From Silvanigrella paludirubra (GTDB taxonomy: Bacteria; Bdellovibrionota_B; Oligoflexia; Silvanigrellales; Silvanigrellaceae), in assembly GCF_009208775.1 (NCBI RefSeq), contig NZ_WFLM01000003.1, forward strand, positions 535,374 to 599,373: DNA of 64,000 nucleotides, read 5' to 3'. The notes under the pieces were generated by a model. It was not told the DNA's origin. It did not search any database and saw only the letters and a program-made list of their open reading frames with translations. Positions 27,962-36,327 of the stretch are shown here, piece by piece (positions within the stretch are counted from its first letter, which is position 1; each line of letters starts with the position of its first letter). The translations under genes and the position numbers were made by a program.

Positions 27962-28226
27962 GTGGTGTGAGCTCCTGCATTTCAATAATTTCCATTTTAC
28001 CATTAATAATAATGTAAATCCCTCTCCATTTACCGCCAAGCTTAATAGCTCGTTGGCCTTTTCTATCGCCAATCAATTCATGATCTCTCCAGATGTGTTC
28101 TTTTTGAATGGCTTCAATTCCTTTGCTTGTAACAGACTCCATCCAGGTAAAGTATTTTAACTTAACAATGTTATCTGCTTTTTTAATTTGCTTTGAAAAC
28201 GTTTTCGATTCCCTGACTTCTGTCAT
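27951..28226 (-). CDS. higB: HigB/RelE-family toxin
   Basis: A 91-residue RelE/ParE-superfamily protein. The C-terminal half RKGQRAIKLGGKWRGIYIIINGKMEIIEMQELTPHDY has the beta-strand pattern and basic active-site residues of HigB-type mRNA interferases. It acts by cleaving mRNA on the ribosome until neutralised by HigA. The toxin-first order is characteristic of higBA modules. A strong AAGGAGGG ribosome binding site precedes the ATG. It probably serves plasmid maintenance. Confidence 0.85.
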   Translation of the reverse strand: MTEVRESKTFSKQIKKADNIVKLKYFTWMESVTSKGIEAIQKEHIWRDHELIGDRKGQRAIKLGGKWRGIYIIINGKMEIIEMQELTPHDY

Positions 28227-28244
28227 TCAGCCCTCCTTGCTAAA

Positions 28245-28290
28245 GTAAAGGTAAAACATTTACCTCAAAAAGTCAAGGTTTTACCTTTAC
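28245..28290 (-). promoter_or_regulatory. Inverted repeat operator upstream of higBA
   Basis: Perfect 13-bp arms GTAAAGGTAAAAC (28245-28257) and its reverse complement (28278-28290) are separated by 20 bp. A nested GGTAAA-N3-TTTACC overlaps the left arm. On the minus strand a TTGACT -35-like hexamer lies between the arms. This is the arrangement expected for autorepression by the HigBA complex. Confidence 0.7.
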
Positions 28291-28511
28291 AAATCCTGAC
28301 GATATAATTGCAAGAAACCCCATATTAATAGTCATTTACACATTTAAATAAATACCCATTTTCACACATCATAATGAGGGTTATCATAACTGTATATTTT
28401 TGATTGTTTTTATAGCTGTTTTTAAGCCAAAATTTTCTGGTCTTATAAGATAAATTTTTTTATGCTTTGCTTTCTGTGAACCTAGTTAAAAAATAAGAAA
28501 GGATTTATGTG

Positions 28512-28757
28512 ATGTCTTCAAATGATTTTAAAATAGGCGATGTAGTTGAGTTAAAAAGTGGATCTGAGCCTATGACTGTAGTTGGTATTGGTATAAGCGA
28601 ATTTAATGATAATAAGACTTTTGTTCATTGCAATTGGTTTAACAAAGTTTCAGACTTTCCAGAAAATATTTCTTTTGCGTCGAATGGGAATTACAGTTCA
28701 CATCAAATTGGATCTACTTCATTTCCTCCAGAAGCACTAAAAAAGGTTAATAGATAA
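28512..28757 (+). CDS. YodC-like DUF2158 protein
   Basis: An 81-residue protein. FKIGDVVELKSGSEPMTVVGI followed by VHCNWFN is the DUF2158 (YodC) signature: a small beta-barrel domain of unknown function common on plasmids and phages. I start at ATG 28512 with AAAGGA about 10 bases upstream; the GTG one codon before is possible. The C-terminal half is longer than in E. coli YodC. Confidence 0.75.
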   Translation: MSSNDFKIGDVVELKSGSEPMTVVGIGISEFNDNKTFVHCNWFNKVSDFPENISFASNGNYSSHQIGSTSFPPEALKKVNR

Positions 28758-28910
28758 TTTTTGTATAAATGGATACTCATCTATAGACTGTTAAACTATT
28801 TTTTTAGTCAAATTCAACATGAGCTGACAAATTTCATAATTGGTTTGATTCACTCTAAAATATCTTTTAAAATAATTTCTTGTAGTTAAGACTTTTGAAA
28901 GGAGTATACC

Positions 28911-29003
28911 TTGGAAGAAAAAGCAGAAATTAAAGAAATATTAGACCAAATTAAAAATTATACCTTTAATATTTATGAAATATATGCTTTGGACCCCATT
29001 TAA
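28911..29003 (+). pseudogene. Tiny ORF interrupted by the IS3-family element
   Basis: A GAAAGGAG ribosome binding site precedes a TTG start and a frame LEEKAEIKEILDQIKNY that runs into the IS end and stops at 29003. Joining 28911-28988 to the sequence right of the IS (about 30258-30289) restores a frame ending in YDQLLAKDML and a stop, giving a peptide of about 38 residues. This is a plausible small gene split by the insertion; its function is unknown. Confidence 0.4.
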
Positions 29004-29015
29004 GTTGACACATGA

Positions 29016-29858
29016 TTAATGTGAATTTTGATACTGTATTGGGCTCATCATTGCAAGTCCGGAATGTGGTGCGTGATGATTATAATCATAAAACCATTCC
29101 TCTAAATGCTCTAAAACCCAATCAGCAGAATAACAATCATTGACATAAACATAATCTCTTTTAAACGTACCAACAAATGCTTCTGCCATTCCATTACTTG
29201 ATGGACTATAAGCAGCGGTGTAACAAGGTTTTAATCCTAAATTTCTTGCTAAATTTTGTACGGATTTATCTCGATAAATTGAGCCTCTATCTGAAAGCCA
29301 TTCTATTTGTCTTTGTGTCTTTAAATTATTAAATCTTTTTTCTACTGAATGAATCATTAAATCTTGAATATTTTTACCTAATAAGGGTTCTTTTGATGCT
29401 ACATAGCTAATTGCTTCTCTATCTCGACAATCTAAAGAGAATGCTACATATACTTTTTCATCATTAAAACACCTTATTTCAAAACCATACGAACACCAAC
29501 GAGTGTTTGAATGTAAAGTTATTATTTTACCAGTTCCAGTATGCTCTTTTCGTTGAACTTCCGTTTTAGGCAAGAGCAATCCGTTATTTTTCATTATTCT
29601 ATATATTCTTTTTTTATTAACTTTCCCATGATTCTCTTGAATAACGTTATTAACCATTGCTGTTACCCTTTTGTAACCATACGTTGGTCTATTTTCTAAT
29701 ATATTCTTTATTATTGATAATAAAAAAGTATCTTCCTTTTTTACATAATTCTTCATGCAGACGACCTTAGTTTTATTTTTATAAATTGATTGTCTTGATA
29801 TCTTTAAATTTTTACTAACTCTTAATATTTTATATTTACCTAAATTTAGGATTTCTTT
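29016..29858 (-). CDS. IS3-family transposase OrfB (DDE integrase core)
   Basis: From ATG 29756 the frame encodes 246 residues, but the same frame stays open upstream to the orfA overlap (about 29858), adding LRVSKNLKISRQSIY, the helix-turn-helix-like start found in IS2 OrfB. It is therefore made as an OrfAB fusion. Catalytic residues are present: Asp in FSLDCRDREA, Asp in WLSDRGSIY and Glu in SNGMAEAFVGTFKRDYV. RWCSYGFEIRC and GYKRV match IS2. The Asn usual after the second Asp is Arg here. Confidence 0.85.
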   Translation of the reverse strand, partial: KEILNLGKYKILRVSKNLKISRQSIYKNKTKVVCMKNYVKKEDTFLLSIIKNILENRPTYGYKRVTAMVNNVIQENHGKVNKKRIYRIMKNNGLLLPKTEVQRKEHTGTGKIITLHSNTRWCSYGFEIRCFNDEKVYVAFSLDCRDREAISYVASKEPLLGKNIQDLMIHSVEKRFNNLKTQRQIEWLSDRGSIYRDKSVQNLARNLGLKPCYTAAYSPSSNGMAEAFVGTFKRDYVYVNDCYSADWVLEHLEEWFYDYNHHAPHSGLAMMSPIQYQNSH

Positions 29859-30211
29859 TGCTGTTTCAACAGTTCTTTCTTTTGGATGTTTTTTTTCATT
29901 ATATCAATTGCATCTGTTAGAATTGAATTATCTATTGTTAAGTTTGAAACAGCTTTTTCTAAATGTTTATTACGTTTTTTAAGGTTCTCATTTTCTGCAA
30001 GTATTTCTTCTATATTTGTTGGACTAGTAGATTGATTTTCATCTTTATCACTCATGCAGAGACTCCTTTTCCAGCTATATAAAGTCACTGGATGAATCTG
30101 ATGTTTACGCGATAATACGGATAAACTCAAGCCAGAGTTAAAGTGTTCCTCTAATATTTCTCTTTTTTCATGATATCCAAATCTTTTCTTTACTGCTTTT
30201 AATTTATCCAT
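29846..30211 (-). CDS. IS3-family transposase OrfA
   Basis: A 121-residue helix-turn-helix protein (GLSLSVLSRKHQIHPVTLYSWKR) followed by a leucine-zipper coiled coil (EILAENENLKKRNKHLEKAV), the OrfA design. An A-AAA-G slippery sequence (CAAAAG on the minus strand, 29855-29860) near the 3' end would allow -1 frameshifting into orfB to make the full transposase. Confidence 0.85.
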   Translation of the reverse strand: MDKLKAVKKRFGYHEKREILEEHFNSGLSLSVLSRKHQIHPVTLYSWKRSLCMSDKDENQSTSPTNIEEILAENENLKKRNKHLEKAVSNLTIDNSILTDAIDIMKKNIQKKELLKQQKKS

Positions 30212-30402
30212 TGACTACACTTTCGGTTGTGAAAAGTGTCAACTTCAAATGGGGGTTACGATCAATTATTAGCAAAGGATATGCTTTAAAAAAATCATGT
30301 TTTTTAAAACGGAATAAAAATAATATTAATTTGATTTAATCATTTTGAGATGATAGTAATTATAAATTCAAATTTAAACCTGCAAGCTAATGTCAGGGTT
30401 AT

Positions 30403-31500
30403 TTAAGATAAAATAATACTTGCCCTTATTCTATCAATTAATTTTTCTTTCAGCTTTTCATAGTCTTCCCATACAACAAAATTAATTTGACTTATATCAA
30501 AATGTAAAAATCTCTTTTCAAAGATATCCTTTCTCACAGTATAAATAACGTCTTTGCCAAGACCATATGCATAACCAGCTTCAAAATAAGATCCATCCGT
30601 TTTATATTTCATAAATTCTTCTGTATAATTCGTTCCATCTATATCAGGTGTAAAATCGGCGATAACAAATCTAGACTCACGAATTTCATTGAAGATTCTA
30701 AAAGTAATATTGTCGTTATGAAACTGTGAAACAGTTGAAGCAATAAGATCATGGTTCACAGCATTACAAGCCTGATTTACAGCTTCGATATACTGATTTT
30801 GATTACTACAAAATTTCATTGCAATAAATACTTTATTTGATTTATTAAATTTAATTTCTTCTTCTATAAGTTGATACGCTTCAATAGTCAAAGATATTTC
30901 ATGATTATCGTTTAAGAATTTATTTATTAATGAACTATTGTTATTCCATCTTTCAACATTATTCATATAACTATCTCGGAAGGAAATAAAATCAATATTA
31001 TTTAAAATAATAAAAGATTTCTTAATTAAATAATCTAATATTATTAAATACTCTTTAACAGATGTTAACTTACATAAATACAAATCACATAATTCAACTT
31101 TAAAAAAATCGAAGGCACCTATTTTGGAATCATCAATTTTTTTGTTAAATATTTTCAAAATATCTATATATTTTTTTGATTGAATAACATTTAAATTTTT
31201 AACTTCTTCTAAACTTTGGCAACTAATATTTTCATTTAAATCAGGAAAATTATTTTTATTCTCATTGTTTAAAAACCAATATGTAATTTTCTTATTTATT
31301 TTATTTTTCACGTTATAATATACCATATTTGCCTTAAATTGAGGTAAATTTTGATAGTATTGTGGAATTGCTAATGGACCTCCCATAAGAACATATTCAC
31401 CACAAATCATACATCCTTGGACTCTAATGCCCTGATGAGTTGTTAAAGTTATTTCTTGAATATCATTAGAATTATTATTGCATATCTTACAACTATTCAT
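30403..31500 (-). CDS. Zinc-ribbon protein with C-terminal deoxyribosyltransferase/TIR-like domain
   Basis: A 365-residue protein. The N-terminus has two Cys pairs (CKIC at residues 4-7, CMIC at 30-33) forming a zinc ribbon. A helical middle follows. Residues about 222-360 resemble the nucleoside 2-deoxyribosyltransferase-like Rossmann domain: KVFIAMKFCSN, ESRFVIADFTPD, GSYFEAGYAYGLGKDVIYT and HFDISQINFVVWEDY; the E in FEAGYA is the nucleophile position. Relatives of this fold, including TIR-like domains, cleave nucleotides or NAD in bacterial conflict systems, so an abortive-infection effector sensing through its middle region is plausible but inferred. Confidence 0.65.
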   Translation of the reverse strand: MNSCKICNNNSNDIQEITLTTHQGIRVQGCMICGEYVLMGGPLAIPQYYQNLPQFKANMVYYNVKNKINKKITYWFLNNENKNNFPDLNENISCQSLEEVKNLNVIQSKKYIDILKIFNKKIDDSKIGAFDFFKVELCDLYLCKLTSVKEYLIILDYLIKKSFIILNNIDFISFRDSYMNNVERWNNNSSLINKFLNDNHEISLTIEAYQLIEEEIKFNKSNKVFIAMKFCSNQNQYIEAVNQACNAVNHDLIASTVSQFHNDNITFRIFNEIRESRFVIADFTPDIDGTNYTEEFMKYKTDGSYFEAGYAYGLGKDVIYTVRKDIFEKRFLHFDISQINFVVWEDYEKLKEKLIDRIRASIILS

Positions 31501-31912
31501 AATTATTATCCTTGATATATTATATAACTAAAAATTAATAAAAAACCCATTTCAAAATATGAACTAATTACATGAAGATTCTATTAAAAAAATTATCCTG
31601 CCAATTTTTAGCTCTCTCCTCAAAGTATGCTTCTTTTTTTCAAACTGGAATTTGATTTGAAAAAAGGGTGAAAGCAAAAAAATGCAATTTATTGTTTCCA
31701 TGCATCGTAACAAAATTTTAAAGGCTATGCCGGATAGGGAGGATAAGGGAACTTATCCTGCCAATAGGTAAAGGGTAATATCTAGGAGTATCTTTTGGAA
31801 GTTTTTTCTCAGTTCATAATACTTATTTTATACATGCTTCGCTCTTTGCATATTTTATACCTTTGATTCTAATTTTGAATTAGAATACAACATTGAATGA
31901 GGGGTTTTAGTA
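31501..31912. other. Intergenic region with palindrome and repeated motif
   Basis: This 412-bp interval lies between divergent genes. It contains AGGATAAG-N4-CTTATCCT at 31740-31759. TTATCCTGCCAAT occurs twice (near 31598 and 31753), once as part of that palindrome. Related palindromes recur at 33613, 35070 and 35111. Promoters for both flanking genes should be here, but no consensus pair stands out. Confidence 0.5.
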
Positions 31913-33019
31913 ATGATAAACGTTAAAGAACTTATACCTATTCGCTTTGTTGGTAATGCATATGATAAACACAGATTACCTGTGGAGTCTTTATCTGATT
32001 TGATTGCTTTAGCTGAAGCCATCAAAATTTCTGCAAAAGAGAAATATAAGGAAAAGCATCCAGAAAGGTTAAGGATGCCAAATAACTTTAAAGAAAAATT
32101 TAGATTATTTATTGATGAAATTCAGGAAGGAAGCGCTGTTCCTATAATGAAGTTGCAGTACGAAGATGAGTTAGATAATGATTTTGTCACGTCGCATGAA
32201 GAAGCAACTAATGAAATTAAAAATATTCTTCGACAAGCCGCAAGTTCTCAAGAAACAGGAATTCAAACCTGGCTACCTGAAGGAGCATTTAAACATCTTT
32301 TCAAATTTGGAAAAGGTATAAGTAAGGATTGTCATATAGAGATTAATGATAATTCAAATATTATTAAAGTAGATTTTAATACTCGTGAATATCTTTTCAA
32401 ACAAAATTTAAATAAAATTCAAACAAGGAGAAGCACTTTAATTTTTAATGGAGAGTTATTTAAAGTTGACTTTAGTACTTTTACTTGCTGTATCGAGTTA
32501 GATGATGGAACACTTAAAAGTTTTTCATTTTCAGAAAATATTTCTGAACTTATTCGTTCTAGCTTAAGAAAAGATGTTAGAATATTAGTAAATGGGCAAG
32601 TTGATAAACATAATGATCTAATTGGTCAAGGCTCAATTTTAATTATTGATCATTTTGATAACAACCAATTTATTGGTATGAATAAAGCAATTGATAAACT
32701 TAAAGAACTTCAGGATGGTTGGTATTGGGAGGGATTAGGAAAAGCTTTGAATCCTAACGTTATTAAATTAATATTGGATTTTTGTCAAAAATGTATTGAT
32801 AAAGGGCTACCACCACCATTTATATTTCCTGGTATTGATAAGAATGAAGTTTACTTAGAATGGCCTACTCTTGAAGGCTTAATTACAGTTTCTTTTTTTG
32901 GTGAATCTAAAGAAGCAAATCTCTATGGATCCATTGAAGAAATTGATTTCAATATTCAAGATGATGAAAAAGTAGATTATGTAATTAACAATATTGCTGA
33001 AAAATTTATAATACATTGA
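31913..33019 (+). CDS. Unknown 368-residue protein, first gene of a pair
   Basis: No named family is recognised. The N-terminal region (ELIPIRFVGNAYDKHRLPVE, then LSDLIALAEAIKISAKEKY and IDEIQEGSAVPIM) and the C-terminal region (LQDGWYWEGLGKALNP then GLPPPFIFPGI) look like two conserved domains around a variable beta-rich middle. There is no signal peptide or membrane segment. GAGGGG precedes the ATG. The next gene starts 16 bp downstream, so they form an operon. The setting among toxin-antitoxin, IS and other orphan genes suggests a maintenance or conflict role, which is inference. Confidence 0.65.
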   Translation: MINVKELIPIRFVGNAYDKHRLPVESLSDLIALAEAIKISAKEKYKEKHPERLRMPNNFKEKFRLFIDEIQEGSAVPIMKLQYEDELDNDFVTSHEEATNEIKNILRQAASSQETGIQTWLPEGAFKHLFKFGKGISKDCHIEINDNSNIIKVDFNTREYLFKQNLNKIQTRRSTLIFNGELFKVDFSTFTCCIELDDGTLKSFSFSENISELIRSSLRKDVRILVNGQVDKHNDLIGQGSILIIDHFDNNQFIGMNKAIDKLKELQDGWYWEGLGKALNPNVIKLILDFCQKCIDKGLPPPFIFPGIDKNEVYLEWPTLEGLITVSFFGESKEANLYGSIEEIDFNIQDDEKVDYVINNIAEKFIIH

Positions 33020-33035
33020 AAGGATTTTTCATCTA

Positions 33036-33437
33036 ATGGATGCCAATGAAGAAACCTTGATTTCTGATCCAAATGAAATTTTGTATCGTCAAATTCATCC
33101 TAATCATTATTCATATGGTCAAATTGCTTCAATTTGTTTTTGTCCAAATTCACAAGATAATAACAAACTTTCAGTTAGACAAAGCAAGCATGTTTCATCG
33201 AAAGAGGCTTTTGAAATTCACAAGAATATTTTAAACTTAAAAACAGTTGGTACTTGGGGATTATCTGTTGAAGAAGTTTCAAGAGAAGCACTTAAGGTTA
33301 TTGATGATTCTGATCATGTGTCGAATAAAGGACATGCTTATATAAATTTTAATTCTCTAACTAAAAATGAAAGTAAAAAAATAGCTCAAAAACTTGTTAA
33401 ATATGCAATGAATAGAGGAAATTTATACGAAGAATAA
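33036..33437 (+). CDS. Unknown 133-residue protein, second gene of a pair
   Basis: A soluble protein with the N-terminal ILYRQIHPNHYSYGQIASICFCPN, then KLSVRQSKHVSSKEAFEIHK, TVGTWGLSVEEV and GHAYINFNSL. This His-, Ser- and Gly-containing pattern looks like a conserved small enzyme-like or binding domain, but I cannot name it. AAAGGA precedes the ATG. It follows the 368-residue gene and is likely its functional partner. Confidence 0.65.
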   Translation: MDANEETLISDPNEILYRQIHPNHYSYGQIASICFCPNSQDNNKLSVRQSKHVSSKEAFEIHKNILNLKTVGTWGLSVEEVSREALKVIDDSDHVSNKGHAYINFNSLTKNESKKIAQKLVKYAMNRGNLYEE

Positions 33438-33761
33438 ATTATTATTTATTTTGTAATTATATATTATATTTAATGAATAAATTTTAAATAATAACCTTTC
33501 TTAAAATTCGTCATGCCTCTAAAAATCGCATTTTTAAAGCAAATTCTTAAATATTGTAAATCTTGCTCTATTCATTTTGTACCTAGTTACAATACTAAAA
33601 CTTCAAGAAAAGCCGGATAAGTGAACTTATCCGGAAAAACGAGGGGGGGAAGAGATCGCAAACAAAGAGAATTTGAGTTTGTAAATTGTTTGACTGTGCT
33701 CCCTTCCCTAGGATTTCTTTAGTTTCTACAGGTAAATATTTCAACATTGAATTTAACTTAG
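33438..33761. other. Intergenic region with perfect 22-bp palindrome
   Basis: This interval lies between two convergent genes. At 33613-33634 is CCGGATAAGT-GA-ACTTATCCGG, perfect in both 10-bp arms. It lacks an adjacent T-run, and GAGGGGGG follows. It is one of several GGATAAG palindromes in 31.7-35.1 kb. Confidence 0.5.
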
Positions 33762-34967
33762 TTAATAACTGATTAAATTTGGAATTTCTTTTTTAATAAA
33801 AGAATGCATTTTATTCTCCTTGATCATCGTATCAATTAATAAAGAATCTGTAACTCCAAGGATTGTAGCTGCTGTTTGTACTATATTATTACTACTTAAT
33901 CCCATTATTGTTGGAACAAAAGTTCTTAACATTTTTGTTACTGGATTTTTGTAGATAGAGGCTAATTTACTACTTATTGAATTTATTTCAGCTCTAATGT
34001 CATTTATATCATTGTTTGTCTTTGCTGTAGAAAGCCTATTTATAATGTCAGTATATTTGTTAGATTTTTTAAGTGCAATAAGCTTTTTTATATCTATATA
34101 TTTTATTGTGCTGAAATCGGGTAAATTTGCCAAATTAACAATTGCATTTGAAAAATTAGAGTTTGATGTAGGTATGCTATTTAATAATAGAATATTCTGG
34201 TATTTTTTATTTATTAAATCTACGTGATATTCGTTATATTCAGAAATTGCATTAAAGTATTTTCGATAACAGATTGATGAGTTTATGCTTGAAATATCTG
34301 ATATTGCTCTTTGAATGATTTGATGCGCTTCATGTTCTGAATTTACTAACATATTAAGATTTGATGAAAATTCTATTTCTCCATTCCCTATATTATCTAT
34401 ATTTATATATAATGAATGTAGATTAATTTTTTTGTTTAAATTTTTAATAATGCATAATTTCAGAATTTCTAGGTCTTTCTTTATATCATCTATACAGTAG
34501 TTTATTTGATTTTTTATATGTATAAAATTAGGGTTAGTATTGTCTAATCCTTTGATAGAATTGATAATAAAATTTCCATGTTTTTTGAAGAAAGTGGAAT
34601 TAAAATTTTGAATAATTTTTAATCTAATTTTTTCTTCTATCCATTTTTCTCTATTATGAGGTCTTATAAAAATGAATTTAAATTTATGCTTGCAACCGCT
34701 TTTATTTTTAATAAATACTGAACTAGCTTCCGGAAGAGCTACTGAAAACGGATCGAAATGAATCTCTAAATGATTTTGTAAAATTAATCTCCTAAAACCT
34801 TTAATTTTAAATAGATCTATCATTTCAATAATATCTGAGAAACCACCTGAAGAAAAATAATAAGTTTTATTTGATAAGAAAATGTCTTTAATTAAAGACG
34901 ATTTATCCAGATAAACATCATTATTTCTTATTATATGTGACTTTGATATAAAATTTTCAGTATTCAA
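33762..34967 (-). CDS. Unknown 401-residue protein
   Basis: No family is recognised. The protein is soluble, very rich in Ile, Asn and Lys, with a basic segment KFIFIRPHNREKWIEEKIRL near residue 105, a likely helical middle, and a Ser/Thr-rich hydrophobic C-terminal part (MLRTFVPTIMGLSSNNIVQ, then TILGVTDSLLIDTMI). No ribosome binding site is clear. It is flanked on both sides by GGATAAG palindromes and sits just before the replicon parA. Confidence 0.55.
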   Translation of the reverse strand: MNTENFISKSHIIRNNDVYLDKSSLIKDIFLSNKTYYFSSGGFSDIIEMIDLFKIKGFRRLILQNHLEIHFDPFSVALPEASSVFIKNKSGCKHKFKFIFIRPHNREKWIEEKIRLKIIQNFNSTFFKKHGNFIINSIKGLDNTNPNFIHIKNQINYCIDDIKKDLEILKLCIIKNLNKKINLHSLYINIDNIGNGEIEFSSNLNMLVNSEHEAHQIIQRAISDISSINSSICYRKYFNAISEYNEYHVDLINKKYQNILLLNSIPTSNSNFSNAIVNLANLPDFSTIKYIDIKKLIALKKSNKYTDIINRLSTAKTNNDINDIRAEINSISSKLASIYKNPVTKMLRTFVPTIMGLSSNNIVQTAATILGVTDSLLIDTMIKENKMHSFIKKEIPNLISY

Positions 34968-35069
34968 TGTTCACCACTAAGTTTTAAATGTTTAAGTTTA
35001 ATATTACTTTTATTGAATATAACAAAAAGAAGAATTGAAATCATCATTTTTAGAGATTTGAGCTTTGGA

Positions 35070-35130
35070 AGGATAATAGAGCTTATCCTGACTACTGAAA
35101 GCAAAGAGGGTCGGATAAGTAACGTATCAG
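35070..35130. repeat. Two further GGATAAG-type palindromes
   Basis: AGGATAA-N6-TTATCCT occupies 35070-35089, and an imperfect relative containing CGGATAAGTAACGTATCAGG starts at 35112. Together with 31740-31759 and 33613-33634 they form a dispersed family in the stretch just before the partition genes. Confidence 0.5.
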
Positions 35131-35263
35131 GAAAAATATTGTTACTTTTTTCTTTCCTTGTTGATTTGTTTAAAATTTGGGCATTGTTACTTTTGACTTT
35201 AAATTTTTTTGACTAAATCGTGAGCGTTGAAATTTTTGCATTGCTTTTAAATTTTGTGAAAGT

Positions 35264-35287
35264 TAGACTGCTTTGCAGAAGCAGTCT
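35264..35287 (+). promoter_or_regulatory. Hairpin in the parA leader
   Basis: AGACTGCTT and AAGCAGTCT form a perfect 9-bp stem around TGCAG, 42 bp before the parA start. No T-run follows. It could be an operator for the ParA N-terminal helix-turn-helix or a leader structure. The GCAGTC core recurs in the palindromes around the HicB-like gene. Confidence 0.4.
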
Positions 35288-35329
35288 GTGTTAACGAAAC
35301 ATTTGTTAGCAGAGCAAAGGAGGATAAGG

Positions 35330-36310
35330 ATGTCTTTTGAGCAAGTAGATCAAAATAGGTATTGTATTACATCAATTGATTTTGCAGATTTATTAAGTAT
35401 TACAAGACAATCTGTTCAAACTATGCTCCAAAAATATGACCCTGAACGCTCAGCTTCAATTTCCCCCAAAAACCGCAAGCCAATTCTAGTCTATCCTTCT
35501 ATTTCAAGAAAAATTTTAATGGATAGAGGTTATAAATATCAGAAAAAGGCAATTGCTTTTCAATTATTAAAAGGTGGGGTTGGAAAAACAAGCCTAGCCA
35601 AAAACTTTGGTATCAGAGCTGCTGGATATGGTTATAAGGTTTTATTTATTGATATTGATCATCAATCAAATTTAACTTCATCTCTAGGTGTTTACTCTCA
35701 GCAATATTTAACTTTAATTGATTGGTTAGATAATAAAGTTTCGGATTTAAAAGAATTAATAGTTCCTGTATCAGAAAATATTTCCATAATACCTAGTTCT
35801 ATAAGAAATGCAGATTTGGCGGAGCAAATTCAAAGAAGGCAAAGAAATATAGCAAACTTATTTTCTGTTCCCTTTTCTGAGCTTAAAAAAAACTATGATT
35901 TAATTATTTGCGACTGTCCTCCTGCTATTGGACCGCATGTAGCGGCAATATATTTTGCTGTAGATACTGTTGTTGCTCCAGTAGTTCCAGATGAGTTTAG
36001 TGATGAAGGTCTTCAGGAAATGTTTTCTATTTGGAAACGTTTAGGTGCTGAATATTCAAAAAATATAAATATAAAAATTTTAATTAATAAGCATGATACT
36101 AGAGTTAAATCTTCTTGTGAAAAAGTTTTATCTTTGATGAGTCATTATAAGGACTTTATGTATCCCTTGTATGTTAGAAATTCTTCTGATTTTTTAACCG
36201 CGTCAAATCAAAAAAAGAGTCTTTGGGAACTTGGTAAATCAGCAGGAACTGCTTCAGAAGATGTTGACATGATAGTAAGATATGAGCTTGGTTTGGGTTT
36301 TAAAGAATAA
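35330..36310 (+). CDS. parA: ParA partition ATPase with N-terminal helix-turn-helix
   Basis: A 326-residue ParA. Residues 12-70 form a DNA-binding module (ITSIDFADLLSITRQSVQTM), then Walker A KGGVGKTS at 81-88, IDIDHQSNLTSSLG and DLIICDCPPAIGPHVAA. The N-terminal DNA-binding part makes it type Ia-like, able to autoregulate, in contrast to the short ParA at 1079-1993. The start at ATG 35330 is set by AAAGGAGG 6 bases upstream; a frame to 35273 runs through the leader hairpin. It is the first gene of a three-gene unit with a pGP6-D-like partner. Confidence 0.9.
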   Translation: MSFEQVDQNRYCITSIDFADLLSITRQSVQTMLQKYDPERSASISPKNRKPILVYPSISRKILMDRGYKYQKKAIAFQLLKGGVGKTSLAKNFGIRAAGYGYKVLFIDIDHQSNLTSSLGVYSQQYLTLIDWLDNKVSDLKELIVPVSENISIIPSSIRNADLAEQIQRRQRNIANLFSVPFSELKKNYDLIICDCPPAIGPHVAAIYFAVDTVVAPVVPDEFSDEGLQEMFSIWKRLGAEYSKNINIKILINKHDTRVKSSCEKVLSLMSHYKDFMYPLYVRNSSDFLTASNQKKSLWELGKSAGTASEDVDMIVRYELGLGFKE

Positions 36311-36327
36311 ATTGAGAGAGATAAATT

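Larger units (their letters stand above)
28990..30255 (-). mobile_element. IS3-family element, IS2-like, about 1.27 kb
   Basis: Imperfect terminal inverted repeats are visible: 28990-29011 and 30236-30255, sharing CCCCATTT and AAGTTGACAC, with a one-base gap. Inside, orfA and orfB lie on the minus strand and overlap by a -1 shift, the standard IS3 layout. The orfB sequence places it in the IS2 group. No clear target duplication longer than TT is seen. Both frames look intact, so the element may be active. Confidence 0.85.
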
